From DASVAL01 sp035649575 (lineage in GTDB: Bacteria; Planctomycetota; UBA1135; UBA2386), in contig DASRJH010000278.1 in NCBI GenBank assembly GCA_035649575.1, positions 1 through 37,163 of the forward strand: a stretch of DNA of 37,163 nucleotides, in the 5' to 3' direction. The position numbers and the translations under genes were made by a program. Shown piece after piece: positions 16,608 through 23,612 of this stretch. Below the pieces are notes generated by a model, which was not told the origin of the DNA, ran no database searches, and saw nothing but the letters and a program-made list of their open reading frames with translations. Numbering within the stretch: position 1 is the stretch's first letter; each line of letters begins with the position of its first letter.

Positions 16608-16937
16608 ATGTCCCGATCAACGCCATTCCCCGTGGAGCGCATCGAACGCTCAATTCTCGCACTGCGCGGGATGAGGGTGATGCTCGACGAAGACCTGGCC
16701 CGCCTCTACGGCGTGGCAGTCAGGGTCCTGAATCAGGCCGTGAGGCGCAACATCGAGCGCTTTCCCGGTGACTTCATGTTCCAGCTCACGACCGAGGAAG
16801 CCGCACTCTAAGATCACAAATTGTGATCTTAGAAGCCGGGCGTGGACGGCACCGGAAGTACATGCCCTTCGCCTTCACTGAGCATCGCGTGGCGATACTC
16901 TCGAGTGTCCTCCGCAGTCCGCGAGCGGTGCAGGTCA
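16608..16937 (+). pseudogene. ORF6N/KilA-N-type DNA-binding protein, frameshifted and 3'-truncated
   Basis: The ATG is preceded by GGAG at seven bases. The first 67 codons encode an ORF6N domain: VERIERSILALRGMRVMLDEDLARLYGV, then VLNQAVRRNIERFPGDFMFQLTTEEAAL, ending at TAA. The next frame continues the same family at once: LRSQIVILEAGRGRHRKY, then MPFAFTEHRVAILSSVL and RSPRAVQV. One lost base at about 16807 explains the break. Homology stops at about 16936, three bases before the aptly placed stop of the convergent DegT gene, so the usual C-terminal part is missing. These proteins are often phage- or mobile-element-linked. A perfect palindrome sits at the frameshift. Confidence 0.82.
16808..16832. 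repeat. 25-base perfect palindrome at the ORF6N frameshift
   Basis: CTAAGATCACAA and TTGTGATCTTAG flank a single central A, giving 12-base arms with no mismatch. It is AT-rich in GC-rich DNA. In the second frame it encodes LRSQIVIL, a conserved part of ORF6N proteins, so it is both coding and palindromic. It could be a binding site for the protein itself or a hairpin that provoked the deletion. Confidence 0.7.
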
Positions 16938-16938
16938 G

Positions 16939-18054
16939 CTATCGCGCGAACTTCGCGAGCGCTCCGACCACGTCGATCTGCTCGCCCTCGCTGAGCCCCT
17001 GGAAGATCGGCAGCGCGAGCGCTTCGGCGGCGGCCTGTTCGGCCACGGGGAAGTCCTTGGGGTCCGCGCCGAGGTGGGCGAAGCATGGCTGCCGGTGGAA
17101 CGGAATCGGATAGTAGACCGCGCAGCCGATGCCCTGCTGGCGCAGATGCGCGATGGCTCCGTCGCGCTGCTGCTTCGGCACGCGCAGCACGAACTGGTGG
17201 TAGGCATGACGGTCGCAATCCTCCGGCAACTTCGCCCAGTCGAGCAGTCTGGCCGCCTCGAACAGCCGGCGATAGCGCGACGCGTTCTCGCGGCGCTGGG
17301 CCGTGACCGTCTCCATGGCGCGCAGCTTCACGCGCAGCGCCGTGGCCTGGATCGCGTCCATGCGGAAGTTGCCGCCGATGAGATTGTGCTTGTAGTGCTC
17401 GGCCTGGCCGTGGTTGCGGAGCAGCTTGCACGTGGCCGCGAGCTGGTCGTCGTTCGTGGTCAGGAAGCCGCCGTCGCCGAGACCGCCCAGGTTCTTGGTC
17501 GGAAAGGTCGACCAGCCTGCGCACAGCCCGTCGCCGCCGACCATGCGTCCCTTGCGTTTGGTGCCTATCGCCTGCGCGGCATCCTCGATCAGAGGGATCG
17601 AGAACTTCCTGCTGATCGCGAGCACGGCATCGACGTCGAAGGGCGCGCCGAAGAGGTGCACGGCGATCACGGCCTTGGGTCGTTTGCAGGCGCGCAGCGT
17701 TTCCTCGAGCCGTTGTGGGTCGATCGCGAGGAAAGTCGGGTCGCTATCGACGAAGACCGGCCTCGCGCCCGTGCGCGCGACCACGCCGGCCGTCGCGAAG
17801 AACGAGTAGGTCGGCAGCGCGACTTCGTCGCCGGGGCCGATGCCGAGCGCCATCAGCGGTGCGAGCAGCGCGTCGGTGCCCGACGACATCGCGAGCGCGT
17901 GCTTGCAGCCCAGGTAGTTCTGCAGCTCGCGTTCGAGGTTGTCGACCTCGGGCCCGAGGATGTACTGCCCGCTGCGAACGACGCGGGCGACGGCGCTTTC
18001 GACTTCGGCGAGCTGCGCCTTGTCGCGGGTGAGGTCGATGAGGGGAACAGGCAT
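16939..18054 (-). CDS. DegT/DnrJ/EryC1/StrS-family aminotransferase
   Basis: A 371-residue PLP enzyme of standard length. It begins VPLIDLTRDKAQL and has SGTDALLAPLMALGIGPGDEV (cofactor phosphate loop), IEDAAQAIG (PLP-binding Asp) and the Schiff-base Lys187 in STFPTKNLGGLGDGG. These enzymes transaminate keto-sugar nucleotides for surface polysaccharide or glycan synthesis. No sugar-nucleotide or glycosyltransferase genes are next to it, so the substrate is unknown. The ~250 bases upstream hold no gene I can support. Confidence 0.9.
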   Translation of the reverse strand: MPVPLIDLTRDKAQLAEVESAVARVVRSGQYILGPEVDNLERELQNYLGCKHALAMSSGTDALLAPLMALGIGPGDEVALPTYSFFATAGVVARTGARPVFVDSDPTFLAIDPQRLEETLRACKRPKAVIAVHLFGAPFDVDAVLAISRKFSIPLIEDAAQAIGTKRKGRMVGGDGLCAGWSTFPTKNLGGLGDGGFLTTNDDQLAATCKLLRNHGQAEHYKHNLIGGNFRMDAIQATALRVKLRAMETVTAQRRENASRYRRLFEAARLLDWAKLPEDCDRHAYHQFVLRVPKQQRDGAIAHLRQQGIGCAVYYPIPFHRQPCFAHLGADPKDFPVAEQAAAEALALPIFQGLSEGEQIDVVGALAKFAR

Positions 18055-18302
18055 GCGGGCCGACAGGATAGGGGTCGCCTCGGCTAGCGGAAGGGTCTGG
18101 CGCGAAGTGGTCGTGCAAGCCTTCCGGCGCGCGAAGCTGTGCTGCTCGTACGTGAACGAAGGCCCAGCAGGAACCAGAACGCGATGGGAGTCGGTGCTTC
18201 ACGGCGATCGCAGGCCTGGGCGCGTACAAGGCCAGACGGGCCGGACTGGCCGCACTTGACCTGGTGGAACCGCGACTCGATCATGCGTCGGCCGCCTCGT
18301 CG

Positions 18303-18938
18303 ATGTCGGACCAGCCGCACAACCCATTGTTGCACGCGACGAGCGGCGCTTGGGACCAGCTGATCGCCGCCGTCAATCCGCCGGCGATGCTGGTCGCCAT
18401 CGAGTCGATGATGGGAACTGCGCTGCGCGAACGCATGAGCGCCGACGACGTCTGGCAGGAGACGCTCCTGCACGCTTGGCGCGATCGGGCGAAGTGCGAG
18501 TGGCGAGGTACCCCGGCCTTCCGCCGGTGGTTGATCGAGGTGGCGCGCCACCGCATCCACGATCTCGCCGACACTCAGGCTGCGCAGAAGCGGGGCTCCG
18601 GCCGCGAAGTCCTCTTCACCGATCGCGACGTCTCCAGCGGTTCACAGACCGACGACCACTACGCCGGTCCTTGCGAGCAGACGACACCGGGTCGCGCTGC
18701 AGCCGACCGCGAAACCGCAGACATGCTCTTGTAGGCGCTCGCAGCAGTTCCCGAGGAATGGCGCGTCGTGGTGCGCCTCCGGCTGTTCGAGGACTTGCTG
18801 CTCGAAGACATCGCGCTGCGTCTCGGACTCGGAATCGAAGGCGTGCGATACCGTTTTCGCCACGGCGCCGAGGCTTACCGGCGCGAGTTGCGGCGTCGTC
18901 GGGCGACTGGGTGCGAAACGCCGACGCCTGGTCACTGA
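18303..18938 (+). pseudogene. ECF-like sigma factor interrupted by one in-frame TAG
   Basis: Region 2 is clear (MSADDVWQETLLHAWRDR, then FRRWLIEVARHRIHDLAD). The frame is broken by TAG at 18732-18734, in MLL-stop-ALAAVPEEWR. The same frame then continues, without shift, through a complete region 4 (VVVRLRLFEDLLLEDIALRLGLG, then VRYRFRHGAEAYRREL) to TGA at 18936. A C-to-T change of CAG (Gln) would explain it. With the stop, the product would lack the -35-binding region 4. It directly precedes a Ser/Thr kinase gene, a common planctomycete pairing. A GTG at 18264 is an alternative start. It may be a nonsense mutation, a sequencing error or readthrough. Confidence 0.8.
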
Positions 18939-18979
18939 GATCAGAACGACTGCGGACCGGCTTTCCTCTTCTCATTCGC

Positions 18980-21900
18980 GTGTGCGACCAAGATGCCATT
19001 CCCAACGGCGCGGGCGCCGAGTTCGGCGTGGCGCTCGACGAGTTGCTGCAGGCCTGGAGTTCGGGGTGCGAGCTGACGCGCGCGGAACTGCTCGCGAGGC
19101 ATCCGGACCTCGGTGCTGACGCCGACCGCGTCCTCGAGCTGGCGCACGAGATCGCTGTGATGCGTCCGCCTCGGCAGCCCTCGATACCCGGCTACGACCT
19201 GCTCGGAGAGGCAGGGCGCGGTGGCATGGGGGTCGTCTACCGGGCACGACAACACGGTGTCGACCGCGTCATCGCGCTAAAAGTCCTGCCAGAGGCGTTG
19301 GGGGCGGATGCGCGGTCACGCGCACGCTTCCTGGCCGAAGTCCGCGGGCTCGGTCGCATCCGCCACGACCACGTTGTGACGATCCACGGCGTCGTCGAGG
19401 CCGCGGATTTCGTTGCCTACGCGATGGAATGGGTCGACGGACGTTCCTTGGCATCGCTGCTCGAGGAGCTGGCGAGCTGGCCGCGCCGCGGTCCAATGCC
19501 GGTCGTGCATTTCGGCGGCGAGGGCAGTGCGCGGCTTCCGGCCCCCGCGGTACCGTGGTTCTGTCGGATAGGTGTAGCGATGGCGCGGGCGCTCGCCGAG
19601 GTGCATCGGCACGGGCTCGTGCACCGGGACGTGAAGCCGAGCAACGTGCTGTTGCGCGCCGACGGCACCCCCTTGCTCGCCGACTTCGGGTTGGTGCGCG
19701 CGGAAAACGTCGGGCTGACGCGCACGGGGCAGGTCGTCGGCACGCCGGCGTTCGCCGCGCCGGAGCAGCTGCGTGCCAACGCCGATGTCGGCCCGGCAGC
19801 CGACGTGTTTGCGCTCGGCGCGACACTGCACTGCGCGCTTGTGGGGCAGGCGCCGTTTGCAGGCCGCACGCCGTTGGCATTGCTCGCCAACATCGAGTCG
19901 CGGCGGCGGAGGTCGCTGGTGACTCTGGGGCTGCCGAGGGACCTCGAGACGATCGTCGCGAAGTGCGTCGAGCCCGAGGTGAAGGACCGTTACGAGTCAG
20001 CCGATGAGGTCGCGGACGACCTCGAGAACCTGCTCGCGCTTCGGCCCGTCCGAGCGCGGCCCCTCGGGATCCTGGCGCGCGCCGTACGGCTCGTGCGACG
20101 CAATCGGCGCATGGTCGTCGCGATCGTGCTGTCTGCGCTGGTGGTCCTCACGGCGTCGGTTGCCGTCGGTGCGTGGTTGTGGAGTCTCGCGACGCTTCCA
20201 GAGCGGTTCGGGCGGAGGCTGCAGGGGGCACGCTTTGCCTTGCTCGAACCGACGCATGAGGAGCGAGTCGAGCTGGCCAAGGAGGGGCGCGGCCCGCAGC
20301 GCCCCTCGGCATTCGAAACGTTCGGACAGCAAGCGCTCGAGGCCTACGCGGCTGCGCTGGAGTTGGATGATGGCCGTGAAGACGTCGCCGCGGAGCGCGA
20401 CGTGGTCGCAATGGCGCAGGCGATGCTGCAGAAGCGGGCCCCGGTGCCTGGCAAGTCGTTGTCGGTGGCGACGCTTACCTGTGCCGCAGCCAGGGCGTGG
20501 CACGAAGGTCGCGACGTGCCCCTAGCAGAGATCGAGGCGGCGTCGGGCGAGGATCGGCGAGCGTTGGGTCTGCTGGCGTTCCTCACCGGTCGTGCCAACG
20601 AGTGCCACGCGGCGTGGAGTCGCCTGGAGATGTCCGGCGACACGTTCATCGACGCGGCCGCTGGCCAGATGCATTTGCAACGGGGCGACTTCACGAGGGC
20701 CGCGATGCGGCTGGCGCGCGCAGCACAGACGTGGCCCGACGCCGGTTTCCTGGCCGTCGCCTTGGCGGATTGTGCGGTCCGTGGCGGCGATCACGCGTTT
20801 GCCGAGAGCGAACTCGACCGCGCCGAACGCTTGGATCGAAAGGACCCGTTCAGCACGCACAAGCGCGTGCGCGCCGACCTGCGCGCAGCCCAGGGGCGAA
20901 CCGGTGAGGCGCGTGAGCTGTACGAATGGCTCCTCGCGCACCATCGCGGAAAGACGGCGCGCAAGCATTACGCAGTGCTGTTGGAGCGAATCGGCGACCG
21001 CGGTCGGTTGGTCGACGTGATGCTCGACCTGGTCGAAATGGGAAGCCACGAGGATCGATGTGCGCTGGCGATTGCGGCCGCCCGTTGGTGGGGCGAGCGG
21101 CCGTGGGTAAGCAGGGTCGCCGAGTTCGACCGCTTCCTGCAGGGGTTCGAGCCGCCAGGCAAGCTGCAGAGGCTGACGAAGGCCGCGCGCGTTGGTGGGT
21201 TGGCCGTGGGGCCGGAAAGGGGAACGTTGGAAGAGACTGCTTCCTCTTCAGTTCTCCAGGAGGCCATTGGGGGCCTCGACCAACTCATGGAGATCACGCA
21301 GATGGAGCACTTTCGACCCGACTCACTCCGCGACCAGGTTCGCCTGATCCGGCATCTGACCGCGATGGCTCTCGCGACGGCAACGAGCGTCGGACCGGCG
21401 CGACGGGGTCTCCGCGCTTGGCTGGTCGACTCGTTGGTCGGCACCGGGCGAGCGCTTGCTGCCCTTGGTGTCGTGGTGTTCACGAGCCTCGGTTCTGCCC
21501 AGACCGTGCAATGGACAAACGCGACTACCGCCACCAGCCCTCCCGCCCGACGGCAACACGTCACTGCCATTGATCCGCTCACCCGCGACGTGCTCATCTA
21601 CGGTGGATATCAAGATGGCTCGCCCACGCCGCAGCTGACAGACTTCTGGAGATGGAATGGCACCACATGGTCTCAGATCTTGGGTGCTTCACAGCCGGGC
21701 GCTTCCACCGGAATTGCGGTCAACGTGTCCTCACTCAACATCGTTCTGATGGTCAAGCCAACGGCCACAGGGCTCGAGGCCTGGAGCTGGAATGGAAGTG
21801 GATGGTCTCTCCTCACTCCCGCAACTGGGAACCCAGCTCCGCGAGCCGATTATGCTCTGGCCTACGACGTGGGCCGAGATCGTGTTGTCCTACACGGAGG

Positions 21901-22837
21901 AGCGGACCTGGCTGCGCCGTACAATCCAAGAAACGACACGTGGGAGTGGGACCCGACGTCGATGACGTGGTCGTTCGTCGCGACGGGACCGACGCGCTAT
22001 GGCCACGCCATGGCATACGATCCCGTCCAGAACCGCACGGTCCTGCAAGGTGGCAACCCAACACTGGGGCCCACGCATTCGCCGGAAACCTGGACCTGGA
22101 ATGGAACCACGTGGAGCCAGGTGGCGAGCCTGAATCATCCGCTCTGGGTCCAAGCGATGGCGTGGGATGAGAACAAGCAGCGACTCGTCATGTTTGGCGG
22201 GAGCAATCCGCTGCTGTCTCCGGCGACAGCCATGCTGAACGAAGTCCACGAATGGAACGGTACGAGCTGGCTCCATTCGACCGTCACTTCTGCAGCCCAA
22301 CCAACGGGCAGAGGGTACGTCGCGATTGCGTTCCATCCGACGACTCAGACCATGGTCTCGTTCGGTGGCTGGTTCATCAACGGCACCGTCTCCGGGGAGA
22401 CGTGGACCTACACTCCCGCGGGCCCGCCTCGCGTCGACGTCACCGGGCCTGGATGCAACCCGGCAGCCGGCCTGACACCCGTCCTTAGCCGTCGAGTTGG
22501 CACTGGCCCATGGATTGGCACGACCCTCGAGGTCGACGCCAACCAACTACCGCCGGTCTTCCCGTCGTTCCCGTTCATGGTCCTTGGTCTGACCGACCCT
22601 GCCGCGCCCCTGGGCATTCTCGGCGCGCCGAGCTGCACGCTGCGCGCCGATCTTGTTCTGCTCACGGGCATCTCGGGCAATCCAGCCGGACAGGTGTCGA
22701 TCCCGAACGACACGGCTCTGTACGGCCGCCAGTTGTTCGCTCAGACCCTGAGCCTGAACTTCTTCCAACCCTTCGGTGCACCTGGGTTCATCACAGCGAT
22801 GTCGAACGGCCTTAGATTCACGGTCGGCAGCCGCTGA
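18980..22837 (+). CDS. Membrane Ser/Thr protein kinase fused in frame to a Kelch-like secreted protein
   Basis: One frame of about 1285 codons. The N-terminal kinase has GEAGRGGMGVVYRA (~77), ALKVL, HRDVKPSN (~215), ADFGLVR (~235) and GTPAFAAPEQL, all catalytic residues intact. A transmembrane segment (VVAIVLSALVVLTASVAVGAWLW, ~380-400) is followed by TPR-like repeats. Near residue 825 is a second hydrophobic stretch ending FTSLGSAQT that looks like a signal peptide. Kelch-like repeats and the FITAMSNGLRFTVGSR-type tail follow, as in the 5.0 kb Kelch protein. The Kelch half is visibly less GC-rich. This looks like two genes joined. The GTG at 18980 is uncertain (18911 also possible); ATG 21365 could start a separate Kelch protein. 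Confidence 0.78.
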   Translation: MCDQDAIPNGAGAEFGVALDELLQAWSSGCELTRAELLARHPDLGADADRVLELAHEIAVMRPPRQPSIPGYDLLGEAGRGGMGVVYRARQHGVDRVIALKVLPEALGADARSRARFLAEVRGLGRIRHDHVVTIHGVVEAADFVAYAMEWVDGRSLASLLEELASWPRRGPMPVVHFGGEGSARLPAPAVPWFCRIGVAMARALAEVHRHGLVHRDVKPSNVLLRADGTPLLADFGLVRAENVGLTRTGQVVGTPAFAAPEQLRANADVGPAADVFALGATLHCALVGQAPFAGRTPLALLANIESRRRRSLVTLGLPRDLETIVAKCVEPEVKDRYESADEVADDLENLLALRPVRARPLGILARAVRLVRRNRRMVVAIVLSALVVLTASVAVGAWLWSLATLPERFGRRLQGARFALLEPTHEERVELAKEGRGPQRPSAFETFGQQALEAYAAALELDDGREDVAAERDVVAMAQAMLQKRAPVPGKSLSVATLTCAAARAWHEGRDVPLAEIEAASGEDRRALGLLAFLTGRANECHAAWSRLEMSGDTFIDAAAGQMHLQRGDFTRAAMRLARAAQTWPDAGFLAVALADCAVRGGDHAFAESELDRAERLDRKDPFSTHKRVRADLRAAQGRTGEARELYEWLLAHHRGKTARKHYAVLLERIGDRGRLVDVMLDLVEMGSHEDRCALAIAAARWWGERPWVSRVAEFDRFLQGFEPPGKLQRLTKAARVGGLAVGPERGTLEETASSSVLQEAIGGLDQLMEITQMEHFRPDSLRDQVRLIRHLTAMALATATSVGPARRGLRAWLVDSLVGTGRALAALGVVVFTSLGSAQTVQWTNATTATSPPARRQHVTAIDPLTRDVLIYGGYQDGSPTPQLTDFWRWNGTTWSQILGASQPGASTGIAVNVSSLNIVLMVKPTATGLEAWSWNGSGWSLLTPATGNPAPRADYALAYDVGRDRVVLHGGADLAAPYNPRNDTWEWDPTSMTWSFVATGPTRYGHAMAYDPVQNRTVLQGGNPTLGPTHSPETWTWNGTTWSQVASLNHPLWVQAMAWDENKQRLVMFGGSNPLLSPATAMLNEVHEWNGTSWLHSTVTSAAQPTGRGYVAIAFHPTTQTMVSFGGWFINGTVSGETWTYTPAGPPRVDVTGPGCNPAAGLTPVLSRRVGTGPWIGTTLEVDANQLPPVFPSFPFMVLGLTDPAAPLGILGAPSCTLRADLVLLTGISGNPAGQVSIPNDTALYGRQLFAQTLSLNFFQPFGAPGFITAMSNGLRFTVGSR

Positions 22838-22927
22838 CGACCGTGTTTCCGTGGCACCGAGCAAGCGACGCGACGCCTACCTCGCCCAGGAGGCCAGGCG
22901 CGGGCGCCGCTCACAGGCGGCGGCGAG

Positions 22928-23200
22928 TCAGACCGCTCGCCTGGATGCGCCGGGGGCCATTGAGCCCCGGAGCAGGCCATCGACGCTCAAGTCCTCGTCG
23001 ATGTCGGGCCAGCTGATGCCGTGACCATCACCCAGTAGCCGCCAGTTTCGACGCTGGGCCGCATCCGCGTGCAGCAGCCGGGGGAACCACGCGAGTGGCA
23101 CGCTCAAGCGACGGCCGTCGGCGAGATCCACCGACAACTCGTCTTCGCCAACTGACACGCGAACGGCTCGCGGGTCGACGCTAGGCCCCGAAGTAGTCAC
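22928..23200 (-). CDS. DUF2442-domain protein
   Basis: A 90-residue protein. After a short variable N-terminus, the DUF2442 pattern is evident: VSVGEDELSVDLADGRRLSVPLAWFPRLLHA, then AQRRNWRLLGDGHGISWPDIDEDLSVDGLL. The GTG start lies inside the end of the DUF4160 gene, overlapping by 20 bases. DUF4160 and DUF2442 genes commonly occur as pairs, and a toxin-antitoxin-like role has been suspected; the biochemical function is not established. This partner is intact while the upstream one is frameshifted. Confidence 0.85.
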   Translation of the reverse strand: MTTSGPSVDPRAVRVSVGEDELSVDLADGRRLSVPLAWFPRLLHADAAQRRNWRLLGDGHGISWPDIDEDLSVDGLLRGSMAPGASRRAV

Positions 23201-23416
23201 GCCAAGCCTCCAAGAACTGCTCGCGGTTGTCCAACACTTGCTTCTCGAGCCGGCGGAGCTCGTGCCCGCTGAAGCGACTCGACGCGGCCAAGGCTACTGG
23301 ATCCAGCCAGAACTTGGCCAGCGCCCCGGCTTGCTCGATGTGGATGTGCGCGGGCTCAGTTCTTCGTTGCTGTAGAAGAAGAACCTCGCGGAGCCGATGC
23401 GAAGAACCGTAGGCAT
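23181..23416 (-). pseudogene. DUF4160-domain gene with a frameshift
   Basis: The start ATG encodes the typical N-terminus MPTVLRIGSARFFFYSNEE. Homology then jumps to another frame: TEPAHIHIEQAGALAKFWLDP, followed by VALAASSRFSGHELRRLEKQVL and EAWRDYFGA. The join lies near 23357-23364, where loss of one base would be enough. Both halves are well conserved, including the HIHIE motif, so the break is recent or an error. A frame starting at 23471 spans the second half, but its first ~35 residues do not match the family. Confidence 0.8.
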
Positions 23417-23612
23417 CGCAGGCGATGCTAGGGATTGGAACATGGAGTGTGAAGGGTAGCGCGGATGGCACTCAGCCGCCCAACCCACGGGTGCCCACAA
23501 TCGCACCGCCATTTCTCCGCCTGCACCCCATCCACATCCTCCGCGTAGTTCACCCGTCAGCCCATCTCCAGCCCGAGACCGAGTCGCTTACGCAACACGC
23601 AGCATGCCGCGA

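Noticed and set aside
13766..16771. 1001-codon open frame on the plus strand
   Set aside because: It lies antisense to lysC and dapE, has no motif and has shadow-type composition.
18264..18302. Sigma factor starting at the upstream GTG
   Set aside because: The extra 13 residues do not look conserved and neither start has a good Shine-Dalgarno; the ATG at 18303 was preferred, but the matter is open.
18732..18734. TAG in the sigma factor as pyrrolysine or other recoding
   Set aside because: Pyrrolysine is essentially restricted to methylamine methyltransferases and similar proteins. A Gln codon change is the simpler reading.
21250..21275. AGGAGG within the kinase region as the ribosome site of a separate Kelch gene
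   Set aside because: No ATG, GTG or TTG in the Kelch frame follows at suitable spacing.
23425..23612. Possible zinc-ribbon-like fragment (KWRCDCGHPW) on the minus strand
   Set aside because: It is very short, bounded by stops and has no further homology; probably chance.
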